Source: Prunus persica | Lineage: Eukaryota; Streptophyta; Magnoliopsida; Rosales; Rosaceae | Assembly (NCBI RefSeq): GCF_000346465.2 | Contig: NC_034012.1 | Location: forward strand, 10,772,294 to 10,836,293 | DNA length: 64,000 nucleotides | Direction of reading: 5' to 3' | Shown here: positions 1 to 12,437 of the stretch, piece by piece | Position numbering within the stretch: position 1 is the first letter of the stretch | Layout: each line of letters opens with the position of its first letter | The notes under the pieces: generated by a model | What the model was told of the DNA's origin: nothing | Database searches by the model: none | Seen by the model: only the letters and a program-made list of their open reading frames with translations | Program-made: the position numbers and the translations under genes

Positions 1-420
1 AACTATTGGAAAAAATAATAATTTCATAAACCTCCCGCACAACCTCGACCTCGACCGCCTTGTTGCACCGTCGGCCTCCAACCTGCCGAGGTGACTTCAA
101 ATTTTATGGATCAAGAGTATACTTGTCCTAACATGTTAAGCATAGCAAAAGAAAGGCGAATTTAAACGGAAAAAAAAAACACTTGTAAATTTGATCAGCA
201 CACCTAGCTTCTAAAACTTGAATTTTTTTTAATTTTTTTTAATTATTGGTAATTTCATGCTCATTAGGTTTAAATATTTAATTTCTTTAAACTGATATAG
301 TCATGTTGAGGTTCTCGATGAAATGAGATAGGAGGTTGTTCAAGATTTACGTTGTTTATTTTCATTCCAATGTTTGATTTGTGTAGGAGTATGAATTAAA
401 TTTTTTTTAAATAAATATTT
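1..420. other. AT-rich intergenic DNA
   Basis: No coding region or structured repeat can be supported here. The sequence is AT-rich with poly-A and poly-T runs. Confidence 0.5.
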
Positions 421-424
421 TTTA

Positions 425-605
425 ATATAGTAAATGCCACGAGGTGTCGCCACTCCTGAAAGGTGAGATTAATCCCCACTCGGAGTTTGGCTTGCTCTTG
501 GCCACAAAGTGATTCCAACGGGTTTTGAACTCTTGCCATTGAGGCACTAGGTAGCTCGCCAGCTGGAGGTGACAGTTTGCCAACCACACTACACCTTGTG
601 ATAAT
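425..605 (-). mobile_element. tRNA-derived SINE-like element
   Basis: Read on the minus strand, the segment begins with an A-box-like GTGTAGTGTGGTTGGC and carries a B-box-like GAGTTCAAAACCC about 70 bases later. These are the two parts of an RNA polymerase III internal promoter. The body ends in an AT-rich tail. The short open frame across it has no recognisable protein. I did not find convincing target-site duplications, so the boundaries are approximate. Confidence 0.4.
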
Positions 606-1065
606 TTTTTTTTTCAATATTCTTTGATATTTGGTTGATAAAGAAAATAAAAAACCCATAGTTTTGAAGGAAAATAGATAGTAATTTTTGATACTTTTTG
701 TAGTTGTCAAACAAATAGTAATTTTATTGATAAGGAGGGTTATTTGCTGGCGGAACTAGGACTTTTTCTGGAGGTGTGCTAAAATTTTGATTTTTTTCTT
801 GTATAGAAGATCTATATAAACAATGAGAACCAATTTTTTTTTTTTTTTTTGGTATACTAATTGATACAGTGAGAACCAAGTCGGAATCAGAAACTGAAAC
901 TATGGGAAGTAGAAACGCAAACAAAAGTACAATTCGTAGCAGTAGCATATCCAAAAAAGTTAAACAGAGACATAAACACTAAAGCTTTGTTGCACTTGTA
1001 GATCTAGATGCGAAACTGTAAATCGGAAGAAGAAGAAAAGAGAAGAAAACAATGGTTCCCACTCA

Positions 1066-1089
1066 CATATATATATATATATATATATA
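1066..1089. repeat. (TA)n microsatellite
   Basis: Uninterrupted alternating AT run directly abutting the foldback element that follows. Confidence 0.8.
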
Positions 1090-1090
1090 A

Positions 1091-1480
1091 GCTTCCATTG
1101 AGGGATCCTTCAAATAAGCTTATTTGAGGGACATCCCTTGTAGGCACCACTTCGGATTGTATTGCAGTAATCCAAACCGTTTATTTTGTAGATACTCATT
1201 CAAAGATCATCTCTACAAAAAATCACTTGAATCCGATATCATTTGACCACTCAATTGAGTTATTGAAATTTTAGTACTTTCTTGAAGCACCGTGTTCATT
1301 GATTTTGTAAGACACAATTGAATGTCGAAACGGTTTCTGATTTGTCTAATTTTTTGTAAGGATGATCTATGAATGAAGACCTAAAAAATAAATGGTTTGG
1401 ATCATTGGGGAAAAAATTACAGGATACCTTAAAAGGCGTCTCTCAAATAAAATTATTTAAGGGATCCTTCAATAGAAGGG
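1091..1480. mobile_element. Foldback MITE with long inverted arms
   Basis: The left arm (about 1091-1285) is matched on the opposite strand by the right arm (about 1305-1480). For example, the left outer CTTCCATTGAGGGATCC pairs with CTTCTATTGAAGGATCC read in reverse from the right. Further in, AATCCAAACCGTTTATTTT pairs with ATCCAAACCATTTATTTTT. Most of the element is inverted repeat with a small loop and no coding capacity. It is flanked by (TA)n, so a TA target duplication is possible but cannot be proven. Confidence 0.65.
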
Positions 1481-1493
1481 AACTGTCTATATA

Positions 1494-1781
1494 TCTATAT
1501 ATATAAAGCAAAAGGCAGAGAATGGTGAAACATTCAAAATACCAGAAAATGCCCTTGGTTAATGCAAATATTAAAAATTCAAATTATTAATTAAATGAGG
1601 ATAATATGGTAAATTCACACTTTTTCATATTTAACAAAATTAAAAGAAAAAGAAAAAGCAGATAATGTATCCTATTTTTATGGAACACAACTGTCCATTA
1701 TCTTTTTTAATTCTAAAATAAATTTACTTATTTTTTTAAAAAAACCTCTCGCAAGCGCGGAAGCGCGTGCAGAAAGGCTAG
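1494..1781 (+). mobile_element. Short non-autonomous Helitron
   Basis: The element begins with TCTATATATATAAAGC just after an A and ends with CTAG just before a T, as expected for Helitron insertion between A and T. Seven bases before the CTAG end lies a 20-nt hairpin (1751-1770) with an eight-position stem containing one mismatch and a GGAA loop. There are no terminal inverted repeats, no target-site duplication and no Rep/helicase coding sequence, so it would depend on an autonomous relative. The AT-rich start allows an alternative 5' end about 9 bases upstream. Confidence 0.6.
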
Positions 1782-1932
1782 TATATATATATATGCAACA
1801 AGTATGTGACTTTGTGGGCCAACTAGCTTAACAAATGGTTGGCTAATATTTGTGGGAGTAGGAAATATCTTATAAAATTTGCACCAAATCAGTATTTTAT
1901 CATATTTTGCATCAGGTTGAAGCCCAATCTAG

Positions 1933-2475
1933 TAGGGGTGGGCGCGGTCCGGTTCGGTCCGGTTCTCACCTCAAACCGGAACCGAAACCGGTATTATTTA
2001 ACCGGTTCGGTTCGGTCCGGTTTAAGCAAAAAAAATTTCAAAAACCGGCCGGTTCGGTTCTAACCGGTTCCGGTCCGGTTCTGATCGGTTCCGGTTTTGA
2101 ACCGGATTATTAATTTTTTAATTTTTTAATTTTTAATTTTTAAAAAAATTATAATAAATAACTTATTTTTTTAGCTTAAAAATGAACAAATAATCCAATT
2201 CATACATTTAGAAATTTTTTGAAGTTGAACTTGGAAAATTAGTGATTATAAAAGTTAAAAAATGGCATTAGATTTTAAAATTTTGTAAAAATATAAATAT
2301 AAAATATATGACCGGTCCGGTTCGGTGCGGAGAGATGTAAAACCAGAACCGGAACCGGTTCGGTCCGGTTCCGGTCCGGTTTGTTGACTTTTTTGGTCAA
2401 CCGATTTTTTTTTCCGGTTTTTTTTCACCGGTTCGGTTCGGTGTTCCGGTTTTCCGGTCCTGATGCCCACCCCTA
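1933..2475. mobile_element. hAT-type MITE rich in GGTTCGGT repeats
   Basis: Terminal inverted repeats TAGGGGTGGGC and GCCCACCCCTA lie at the exact ends. Perfect 8-bp target-site duplications CAATCTAG flank them at 1925-1932 and 2476-2483. Both subterminal regions are dense in CCGGTTCGGTCCGGTT-type motifs in inverted orientation, around an AT-rich middle. The 8-bp duplication and terminal sequence fit the hAT superfamily. Open frames through the repeats encode only low-complexity peptides and are not genes. Confidence 0.85.
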
Positions 2476-2483
2476 CAATCTAG

Positions 2484-3803
2484 TCTACATGTAATTCCAC
2501 CCTTGATTATTTGGCAACAAAAAATAAATAAATTTATTTCGCTGGCATTAGAAATACGAGGAGAAAGTAGTTAGAATTTCTCTATCTAAGGGGACTGGGG
2601 AGTTTCATTTTCCCCTATGCAGACCCATGCATCACGGATCAGATTTCCAAACATGTGTTGCCAAACACAATGCAATCTTGTATTCATTCCTAAACTTGTA
2701 ATACGTGAACCAAACAGACCCTTAAATTTTGGCTTAAAAACATGGTTTCAGTTATATTCGACTCAGGAGTGTCTGCGGTACCAAACAACATTTATAACCA
2801 CATATTGACAATAAAAAAACATTTATAACGACATCCTTATCTCATTCAGTAAATGTCTGCAATACATATCTCCATTTATAGGTCTTGCACTCTTAAAGCA
2901 GGTGCACTAATATAATATTCCGGGTTCAATTCACGTAAGAGATAATCTTGAAGTAAGTCAATATGATACTTCCTCTTCCACCCTTTCCCAATCGAATGAC
3001 AATGACAGTGAAAAAAGGGTCTTGTACTCTTAAAACAAGGTGCATAAAATACAATGAATCAACATTTATTAAGAAATAATAATCTTTATTTCATTAAATA
3101 CATTCATTTATTTTTGGCAGAAAAAAACACATTCATTTATTTGCAGCATGTATGTAAGATAAACTACTCTTTTATTATGAAACCTTTTTTTGGCTGCAAA
3201 CTACTTTTTAGGGTATTGGTACTTTTAAATACCAACTGAACTCGTTATTTTCGTCGATTTTTTTTGTAAGAACGGTTCCAAATTTGAATCCCTCTCCACC
3301 TTTGTTACACAAGAAAAAGAAAAAGAATAAAATGAAGGAATTGCATTTGTTATTCAATTTGGCTGAATCTAAAATTCAGCTTCAACCTACCCTATTCTTT
3401 TTGGTCTCAACAACCTTCCATAACTGGCCGCAAAGGATTAGAACCAAAATTCAATTTGAAAATCATTAAAAAATTCCCCAAATAAGCAAAACTTTATCCG
3501 AGTCTTCGTGGCACGCGTGGACCCTCTTATACAGCTTATGATTCGCACACGTACGTATATCCTTATCCGATCCCAACCCTTGGTTGCTTCATCAAAATCC
3601 TACCTTCTTTTTGGGTAACAATCTAATCGTACTTTTCTGCAGAACAAGTAATTTAATTTAATTTTTTTAAAAAATCGAGTTATTTACATTGATACTCCTG
3701 TATAGTCATAAAATTCTTGAGTTTTCAGAAATTACACTAATGTCACATTTCAATACTTTTCCATCCAAAAAATATGATGATTTATTTATATATAAAAAAA
3801 AAG
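2484..3803. other. Intergenic DNA, no gene seen
   Basis: Only short frames without family resemblance occur. Around 2881-3048 two imperfect copies of a roughly 28-bp sequence (TCTTGCACTCTTAAAGCAGG and TCTTGTACTCTTAAAACAAGG types) bracket a segment containing GGGTTCAATTC, a B-box-like motif. This could be a decayed SINE with its target duplication, but the evidence is weak. Confidence 0.4.
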
Positions 3804-4042
3804 AACCTCATGAGCGTATGCAATATAATTTATATGGTTAATATTGTCATTTGAAGAAATTTTTTTAACTGACATCAATACTTAACCTCATGAGCGTATG
3901 CAACATAATTTATATGGTTAATATTGTCATTTGAAGAAATTTTTTTAATCGATGTCAATACTTAACCTCATGAACGTATGTAACATAATTTATATGATTA
4001 ATATTGTCATTTGAAGAATTTTTTTAACTGACATCAATAAAT
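3804..4042. repeat. 80-bp minisatellite, three copies
   Basis: Three tandem units start at 3804, 3884 and 3964, each beginning AACCTCATGA(G/A)CGTATG and continuing through GTTAATATTGTCATTTGAAG. The first two are nearly identical. The third carries several substitutions and a 1-base deletion in a T run. No coding content is seen. Confidence 0.9.
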
Positions 4043-4913
4043 TTTAAGTGAAAAATTATGAGTATTGTGGAAGTAATTTGACATCCCAATAACATGAGGG
4101 GATCTTTGTGTAAATAAAAAACCTCCGTTTAGCTTAAGTTCCACGTTTGGTTTGGATCCTCTACACCAACCCCACTCTTTAAACACTCACTGCTCTCCCA
4201 CTACAAAACCGCCACGTCATCGCCGTGAACCAAATTCACGGCAATCGCGGCAGATGGTTATTGGCAGAAAGTAGAAACTTGCAGTGGAAGCTGATCGTCG
4301 CAGTAGGTGGGGCCCACAAAGAAGCAGAAGCAGCAGCTCTCCAATACCAAGACCAAGACCAGCCCAAAGACCGTGTGCCGGGTTAGTGGTATAATTGGTA
4401 ATTAAAGGCGCAGAACGTGTGCAATTATTTAATGAGAAAGGGACACTCGCGCACACACATACATACCTACACATACACACTACCTTGGTTGTCGTCGAAA
4501 TCTATGTTGATCTTCCTTGACAAGGCGCGAAGCCGCAGGCTGGCAAAAAACCACCTTTTCTCATAATTTTCTTTTTCTTTTTCTCTACAAAAATCATTTG
4601 CCAAACCCGGTTTTTTTTAATCGAGCCGGTGAGCCGCCGCCGCCGATTTGCTTAGCCGCTGAGCCGGTGAATTTCAAGTAGCCGGTCCAATGGAGCCGCC
4701 GCCGTTGCCCGAAAACGTCCCTCAGAATTCCAAGTCCCTCTCTCTTTCTCTATATCTTTCTCACTCATCTTTCTCTCACTCGGAATTTTGAAAAGAAGAA
4801 AACTCTTCCCTTGCTCTCTCTCTCTGTTTTTTTTTCTTCTCTTCCCTGACTTTCTTTCACTTTCTCTCGTTCCAAACAGGAAGCGATTGCTTCCGCGTAG
4901 CACTTCTCCGTGT
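4043..4913 (+). promoter_or_regulatory. Upstream region and pyrimidine-rich leader of the E2 gene
   Basis: No gene is seen from 4043 to about 4600. From about 4735 to 4870 the plus strand is a CT-rich tract typical of plant 5' untranslated regions. An ATG at 4690 opens a proline-rich frame (MEPPPLPENV) out of phase with the main coding frame, so it could act as an upstream ORF if it is transcribed. The transcription start itself cannot be placed from sequence alone. Confidence 0.4.
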
Positions 4914-7900
4914 ATGGATTCCGACGACGTCGTCGAGATTCCGCCTCCGAGTCATCGGACTCCGAAGTTGCAAAAAAACAAAGAGGTTCGTTCACCAGAC
5001 TATTTCTCCTCCTTATTTGTTTGTTTTATCAATCATGAACTCAATCTTCGACGTTATTGTGATTTATCGGGTTCGATCATGTCGTTGTGATGAAATTTGT
5101 GTTCTTTGGAAGCCGATACTCTATTTTGAGTGATCAAGTTACCGTTTCGATTATTATTTCAATTGGGTATGCATTCAAGGCTTCTAGGCTACATGTAGTT
5201 TCAGACTACTTGAATTTGATAAGGATGGTGCGAGTTGATTGGAACATTGGTGTAGAATCACTGAAATTGCCCAATTTAAAGATTTCTGTTCTTTTTTTGT
5301 TAATTTTATTTTAGGGCTTTCAGCAAATTTTTTCAGGCTTCAGGTCTCCTATGCAATGTAATAATATACTTGATATTCATCTGTTCCCAATTTTCTGAGA
5401 GTATTAAGTTTTTTGGCTATTGGCAAAACATTGTCTGGAGCTCAATCACCACACCCATTATTGTTTACATTGTTGGAAAATTTCTTCACACTCGTAAGTT
5501 TTTTCACCTCCTTTTTAGATGGTGGGTGTTGGTGGTGGGGAAGTTTATAACGAGGGCATTAAACTTCCATGCAACATATGTGGTTAGTTCATTTATCATG
5601 GTTTCAAATGCCTTAAGACTGTATCGTATACATAGTGGATGCTTGACTAAAGCTGTTGCCTTCAGTTTGAAAATTTCTTTTGTAAGTTCTTGACATGCAC
5701 TAGCACTAGCACTTGCCTGTTATTTGTTTTTGAGGGCTTTTTGTGCCCAAGTGTCTTTGGTAGTAGTTTGGCTTTTTGTGCTTATACGATGTATTGCTCT
5801 TAGTTATTTTGTGCAGCAATTTTTACTAGTTCTGATCATATAAAATATACCAACATTATATCTTTTCCAACCATGATGATGGTTAGGGAATTAAAAAGAA
5901 AACAAGCATTTAATATTTGCTTTTGTCTTCAATTTAGTGTGGTTTTAATCTTAGTAAGTTAGTCTGCATGTCCTACTTCTCTGCTTATAACTACTTTCCT
6001 TTTTGTTTTCTTTTCTCTTCATTAGTAGCTTTCACCTTATGGGTGACTTTTTCAATGGTTTCTACTCCTGAACATTCTTGTTATTTCATAGGATGCCTCT
6101 GTCTGTTGAATTTTTTCTTTTCTTGATAGGATATTTCTAATTATAATTTATCCTTTTTTAGGTTATTCTGCATGATGTGATTGAAATTGACAAAGATGAA
6201 GATTCTGTTGCTGCAATGCTTATTGATGAGAGAGTTGATAGAAGTGTTAAAGGGAAGGGAATACAAAACTCTTCTGATGCTTACCATGATCATCAAGCTA
6301 AGGTTTATGATTAACTTGAGTGACACTATCTATCTGTTGACTGTTGTCTTTCTTTTCTTTTTCTTTTAATGATAAATATTCAAATGTAGCTCAAGCATTC
6401 TTTAACATATTTACATTATGATATTACTAGTATTTTCAGGAACCTACGGTCAATAATTTATTTGGCCCTTCTGGTATCGAATTCCTTGGATCAGGGCACG
6501 GGATTGAAGCTACAAAGAGTTTTGCCCCAGCTAACTTAATCAATTTAGATGGTCCCATTTCTGATGTATCATATGACGATGATGACTACACTGATTATTA
6601 TCTTGATGAGTTTATGGATGTTGACGAGTATGCCCTATTGCAAGCGCATTTTGATAATGCGGATATTCCTCCTGGAATAGAGGCACCTGTCCCTTGGTTT
6701 TCGGATCCTCCTAATAGTAAAGTAAATTCAGTTTCTGGAAGTAGTTCTGTCAACCAGAGTGGCCAAATTGAACCAGATGATGTTGGTCTTCAAGGGAACA
6801 ACTCACCTCTGTCTCCTTGGTCACTGAAGACCCAAATTGACAATATTCCTCACCCACCTCTATCACCACCCTGGAAACTATCAAAAGCTGCCAGAAGTAA
6901 AAAGAAACAACCTGCTTTGCAACACCAAGGGAGTGCTCCTAATCTCCCAGTTGGAGTAGAATCATCAAAATCTCAATGGCTTTTAGGACCTTTCCAGCGT
7001 AAAAAGAAGCCATCTTCTTCAAGTAGTTCAACAAATTATAATTCTGTAAATCAATTTGATGCAATGAAGCTCGTTTCTGGATCTGAGGCATCTTCTATGG
7101 CATATTTTCGTGAAGTTTTAAAGAAAAAAGCTTCAAGTACTTCTTATAATCCTCCTGCAGTACCACCACCCATTCCTTGGTGGCCGGATCCTTTTTCCAA
7201 ATCCAATACTATGCCATCTAATTCAAGTTTTTATGATCCATTGGGTTCGATATATCCTCCTGGAGAAGTAGCAGGTGTTCCTTGGGTTTTTAATCCCAAA
7301 ACTCAAAATAATGTTGTTCCAGTAGGTGTTTCAACAACCCCCACGAGGAAACTTTCTAGCATGGACATAGATGAATTTATAGAGAAGTTTAAGGGTTTCA
7401 AACAATTTGATACAATTGAAGATCATTCAGACCATCACTATACTAGCCGTGGTTCTTCAACGAAGCAGGTGAGTTTTCTTCTTTGGCACAAGAAGTAGGT
7501 GAAATTTTGGATGGATAGCATACGTTTTTTATTTTTTGTTTTTAAGTTTCATTTTTATTTCTATATCTTATAGTGTTTTGTTTTTACTCTTTCTGAAGCC
7601 ACCAAAGAATTGGGCAAAGAGAATTCAGGAAGAGTGGAAGATCCTGGAAAAGGATTTGCCTGGTGAGCCTTCCTGTTTTTTTCTTTTTTCTTTTTCAAAC
7701 AACTTTTTTGAATGTTATGGCAGTGAACTTTTCCCATCCGTTAGTTATTCGTCTTTGTCAAATCTTTTGCTTTGACATTTTCATGATGCTGAGTAAGTAA
7801 TTGGTTTGGTACGGAAAATTGGAATTGAGAATATACGAAATATAGTTGGGATTGATGTTTGATACAATAGGAACTTTGGTGCACTTGCATTTTTAATCTG

Positions 7901-10049
7901 CCTAAGTGGGCGTAATATAATTCGCTTTATATTTGAACCCTCAACCCACCTGCCTTATTTTTCTCACTTCCACAGATACTATATTTGTTAGAGTTTATGA
8001 GACAAGAATGGATCTTTTGAGAGCCGTTATTGTTGGGGCAGAGGGTACTCCCTACCATGATGGTCTCTTCTTCTTTGATGTTTTCTTCCCCAGTGGCTAT
8101 CCCAATGCACCACCGGTATGTGACTGATTTTGATTGCCCGGCATTAATTTATATCTGGTTACATCTTGACTAGGAATTTGATAATGCAGAATGTCTACTA
8201 CCACTCTGGTGGCCTTCGATTAAATCCAAATTTGTACAACTGTGGAAAAGTATGCCTCAGCCTTCTTAACACCTGGACTGGGAACAAAAATGAGAAGTGG
8301 CTCCCAGGTGTGTCCACCATGCTACAAGTTTTGGTCTCTATACAAGGACTGATCTTGAATACAAAGCCCTACTTTAATGAGCCTGGATATGCACGTATGA
8401 ATGGTTCAGCAGCTGGTGAAAAGAGGTCCCTTGAGTACAATGAGGATACATTCATCCTATCTTTAAGGACAATGGTGTACATCATGAGGAGGCCTCCAAA
8501 GGTAAGATTTGAGTTTTTCTCCATTTTCCTAAAAATCTAGACTGTGCTCAGTCTTTTGCAGTATGAGATTGGTATCTGTAAACATTGTCCATGTGCATCA
8601 ATATGTGAAACTGATGAGAATGTTTCTGAAAATTTTAAAAATAATCAGTCAAAACATGTCAATGTATGCTGAGTTTCCTGAAGTTTTAAACAACCATTTA
8701 CATAGATTTCTGAAAATGCAGTATTTTGATGAAACCATTTCCATATTGAATTTTTAAATATGAGTTCGAACTCATCATGTAGCTCGTTCTGGAGTTTGAG
8801 AAGGATTTAATTTTCTTTTGCAGTATGTTAGGATGATAAAACTAGACTGTATATTTTGGAAGAAGTCGGAATTTCGGAAGTGACCATCTCCAATTGCCTT
8901 GTTTGTTGTCATAAACAATGAAATCTTGAGATTCAAAATGAAGCAGATGTGGAATTTGGGGTCCTTAACTTTTAAATTTCCTCCTAAATAGGGTGTTATT
9001 TCCTATGTTCCAAGAGTTTAACAAAAGAATCCACAGTTACCACTACCACCACCACTGCTTTCGGCTCCACTTTCCTGCCGACATCGTTGTTGCCACAACC
9101 CTCACGCCCATCCCCACCCAACTACCACCACCTCACTTCCATCACCTTCAATGCCACTACCCCACCACCCCCGCCTCCGACACTACCACCCGCACAAACA
9201 TCATCAGCGCCGCCAATGCTGCATTTAAATTCCATCATGGTACACAACCAATTGATAATACTTATGGTTAAAATGATATACTGAACTCAATAATTGTTTC
9301 CTCAAGATAATTATAATATTTTTAGTTGTGTTATGCGCAAGATGTTAAAATAATTTATAGGTTGCTGTATGTGGAAGGTTGACTAGAACGCCAGAGATTC
9401 AGTGGATCTTAATTGCAAGTTTTGATAGTTTTTCATCATAACTCTTTTTTTTTCCTCATCTACATAGTTTATTCTTTAGTTAACGAACTAGCTGTTTATG
9501 TTGTCAACTAAATAAGCAAATATTATCTACGATCGCATAATGTTTGGTGATATTACAGTTGTCTTTAATGAACATTCTGTCACATTACGGACTTGGCAGT
9601 CGAAACTTGCGGCTTCGGTATATCTGGCTATATAATGCTGTGGATGCCATGTTTTTATAAATTGTTCCTATGTGTGGAGAGTTCGTGTTTGGTTACCCTT
9701 TTGAGTGCATTTCTCAGTTAGAACTTATATCTGGATGCAGAATTTTGAGGATTTTGTTCTGGGGCATTTCTATAGTCGTGCTCGTGACATTCTGGTGGCT
9801 TGCAAAGCATACATGGATGGTGCTCAAGTGGGGTGTCTGGTCAAAGGTGGAGTTCAAGACGTTGATGAGGGTGACAAGAGTTGCTCACAGAAGTTCAAGG
9901 ATTCTTTAGCCGGGTATGTACCTATGATTGTCACAGAGTTTACAAGAATCGGGGCCAAGGACTGTGAGAATTTCTTACCACCAGCAGTCGTTGGGAACAA
10001 TCAGATTGCTAGTATGCCTCAGGCTGCAACGTCAATGGTTTTATGTTGA
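4914..10049 (+). CDS. Ubiquitin-conjugating enzyme E2, UBC25/26-like (PHO2-type large E2)
   Basis: Large plant E2 that would accept ubiquitin from E1 on a catalytic cysteine. Exons: 4914-4985, 6162-6302, 6440-7468, 7599-7662, 7976-8115, 8190-8501, 9741-10049. All junctions are GT..AG and keep frame, giving 688 residues. The start is the first in-frame ATG and reads MDSDDVVEIPPP, as expected for this subfamily. The long N-terminal part (to about residue 414) is acidic, then Ser/Pro-rich, with repeated proline-tryptophan motifs (APVPWF, PPIPWW, GVPWVF). The E2 fold begins near PPKNWAKRIQEEW, carries the variant LNPNLYNCGK in place of a classical HPN, and has the active-site Cys in GKVCLSLL (about residue 504). 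A 1.2-kb last intron (8502-9740) holds no gene. UBC25/26 fits better than UBC24/PHO2, which is longer. Confidence 0.9.
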
Positions 10050-11526
10050 TAAATTGATGCGAGACTTGACTCTTTGCCATATATCTAAGAGGAGGTGAGA
10101 CTTAGGTTTCCTTTGACCTACAAATATATATAACTTTTTCTTCTGGTCGAAAAGTTTAGACTTCATTCTAGAGCGGCTTTTCATTATTATAACCATCTGT
10201 CTGCGTAAATATGTTTTTGGATGTTGTATATAGGATGCCAGTATGGATGGGATTGCTTAGACTAAGTTCAGTTTTATACTATTGGAATTTTAGTACTGAA
10301 ATTTCTATTCTGCAGCTCAGTGCGGAATATATATTTTTTTATTTCTGAAATTGTAAAGTTGATAAACCGCCCTGAATTTGAGTAGACCATTCGGTAACTA
10401 ATTATAGAAGCAGAAAACCCAGATGTTCAAGCATTATCCTTGAAATCGCTTCTTTTTTTTCGTCTCATCTCCGGTCATTTAGACGGAAAATTTTCATTTG
10501 AGTGAAAAAGAAAGAGTGCCTGTTGATATGGTTTATTTTTGTTTTCTTGGTCGAATGTAGATATGGTTCATCGATGTATTTGCACCCCATTTATAGAAGA
10601 AAAAAAACTAAAGAACTAACTAAAAGCAAAATGGTGAAGAAACAAAAAGAGAAAGTAGGCAGTGCCCCTATTGGTGGCGGCAGCAGAGACTGGAGAGGTC
10701 GTGGGAATCAACAGTGGAGTCTGGTGACCTAATTGGTCTCTGCTCGTAGGCGCACCACCTGCTTCTCTCTCTCTCTCTCGCTCGTGTTGCCGCCCTTGCG
10801 GCCCCCTACCCTCTACCTCCTTTCCCTACCCTACCCTCCCTGATCCAACGGCTAGCAAGCTAGGTCTCGTCCAACTTATCCCAATGCTCTTGTTCAACTT
10901 ATCCCAATGATAAGTTGGGATAGTATTTAGCAGCACAGTCCAACTTAAATTTGGTATTATCCTAAATGATAATTCAGTTGATGACTCCATGGGTGACGTT
11001 TTGCAGTTGGAATTCAGAAAAATGCAAGAATTATAGGCACCGGACTTTTCCATATTATCTTGCACTTTATGGGAGACAAAAACAAGGAAAACTTCCTCAC
11101 TACAAGTTAATGGGAGTGATCGAGGTGATCTACTCTACTTGGAAAATTTGCCCACCTCTGTGCAAAGTCATTACGTTTAGGGTGGACAAAGTCAAAGTCT
11201 TGTGACTTTTGGCTCTTTCTTCATTCTTATCCTCTTTTTTAAGAGTTTTTAGACCTCTACTTTAACTCATGCACTAACCTTACATATTTTACAAAATAGA
11301 TTTTAGTTTTATTTTGCTAGAACATAAAACAACGGTAACAAGTTATGCTGATGTTTTACACGAGTGATTCACAAGTAATAACTTTCTTTTGTTAGGATAA
11401 TACACGGTATTATTAATTCAGGTATTATAATATGGACATGATATGATTGATATTTAATAGATGATTTTTTTTTTGTTTTTGTAGAAATGTCACATAAATT
11501 TTTAAATTTTCAATACGTACCACCTG

Positions 11527-11562
<36 letters not shown>

Positions 11563-12437
11563 CAAATTTTCAATATGCAAATGGAAAAATACCAAAAATA
11601 AAAAAGAAGAAGGAAAAGGTGGACTCGGTTTGGGTGGCTGAGGGAATTTGTGTGTGGAGGGTAGCTGTTCCATGGTAGAGAGAGGAGGAAAGGGAAGAGG
11701 TAAGGGGGAATGGAGGAAGGGGCAAGGTGGGCGGGGTTGGTTGGAGCCGCTGGTGGCACACAGGGGATGGGGGAATGTGAGAAATTTTTTTTTTTTAATA
11801 CAATTTTTTAATAATGATTTTTCCATTTTTAAAATACCCTTGAAAATGGATGGTACAAAATCATAGATTTTGAAAAATTAAGGTGACATTAATCTTAAAT
11901 TTTCCTTTAAAGTGGCAAATTGAAACTGAATTACAAATTCAGGTGACATTTCTACAAAAATCCCTTAATAGATTTATACATATTCCTATTTTAAAATGAG
12001 TGAATTGATAATAGCTCATAGCGATGTGATTGTCATTGCTGGTAGACAACAATTTTCCCAACCGTGTTCTTTGGGCTGGAGCGACCTTTCATTTTTCCAG
12101 AGTGTTGGTTGGCGTTGACGTTGACGTTGACGGAGTGAAATTAAAAGCTAGTAGCGACATCGTGTTAGATCATCATGACTTATGAGACGAACTTCTAATG
12201 CTGGAATTTTCCAAGTCAATGAAGAAGACTAAATCATAATGGTTTAGATAAAAAAAGGATTACAGAAAAAACTAAAAATGAATATAAACGTAATCATACA
12301 GTGTAATATTCAGACTAACCAATTACATACATCAAGTTTGTTTGAGTTGTATACAAGGTAAATCATAGGCATTGAAAATTTAAAGCCAACTCCAATGGTG
12401 AGATCACAAGCCTTACCTAGCAGTAGGACCACTGGCT
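10050..12437. other. Intergenic DNA with microsatellites
   Basis: Contains the 3' untranslated region of the E2 gene and then no supportable gene. CCACCTGCTTCTCTCTCTC occurs twice (about 10754 and 11520), each time leading into a CT microsatellite, the second running to 11560. Open frames across 11425-11866 on both strands are products of that repeat and of G-rich DNA. Near 10880-10925 there is a small inverted repeat, AACTTATCCCAATG against ATAAGTTGGGATA, possibly part of a decayed MITE. Confidence 0.5.

Noticed and set aside
1839..2470. Several open frames on both strands rich in Gly, Pro, Arg and Thr
   Set aside because: They are translations of the GGTTCGGT repeats of the hAT MITE.
4217..4480. 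Minus-strand open frame of 87 codons
   Set aside because: No family resemblance, dinucleotide-biased (CA/TG) ends, and position in the upstream region of the E2 gene.
10502..10732. Basic 76-codon frame after the E2 gene
   Set aside because: Starts at a GTG, no conserved features, no splice context linking it to the E2 gene.
11425..11866. Overlapping open frames on both strands
   Set aside because: They derive from a CT microsatellite and an adjacent purine-rich stretch; no plausible protein in any frame.
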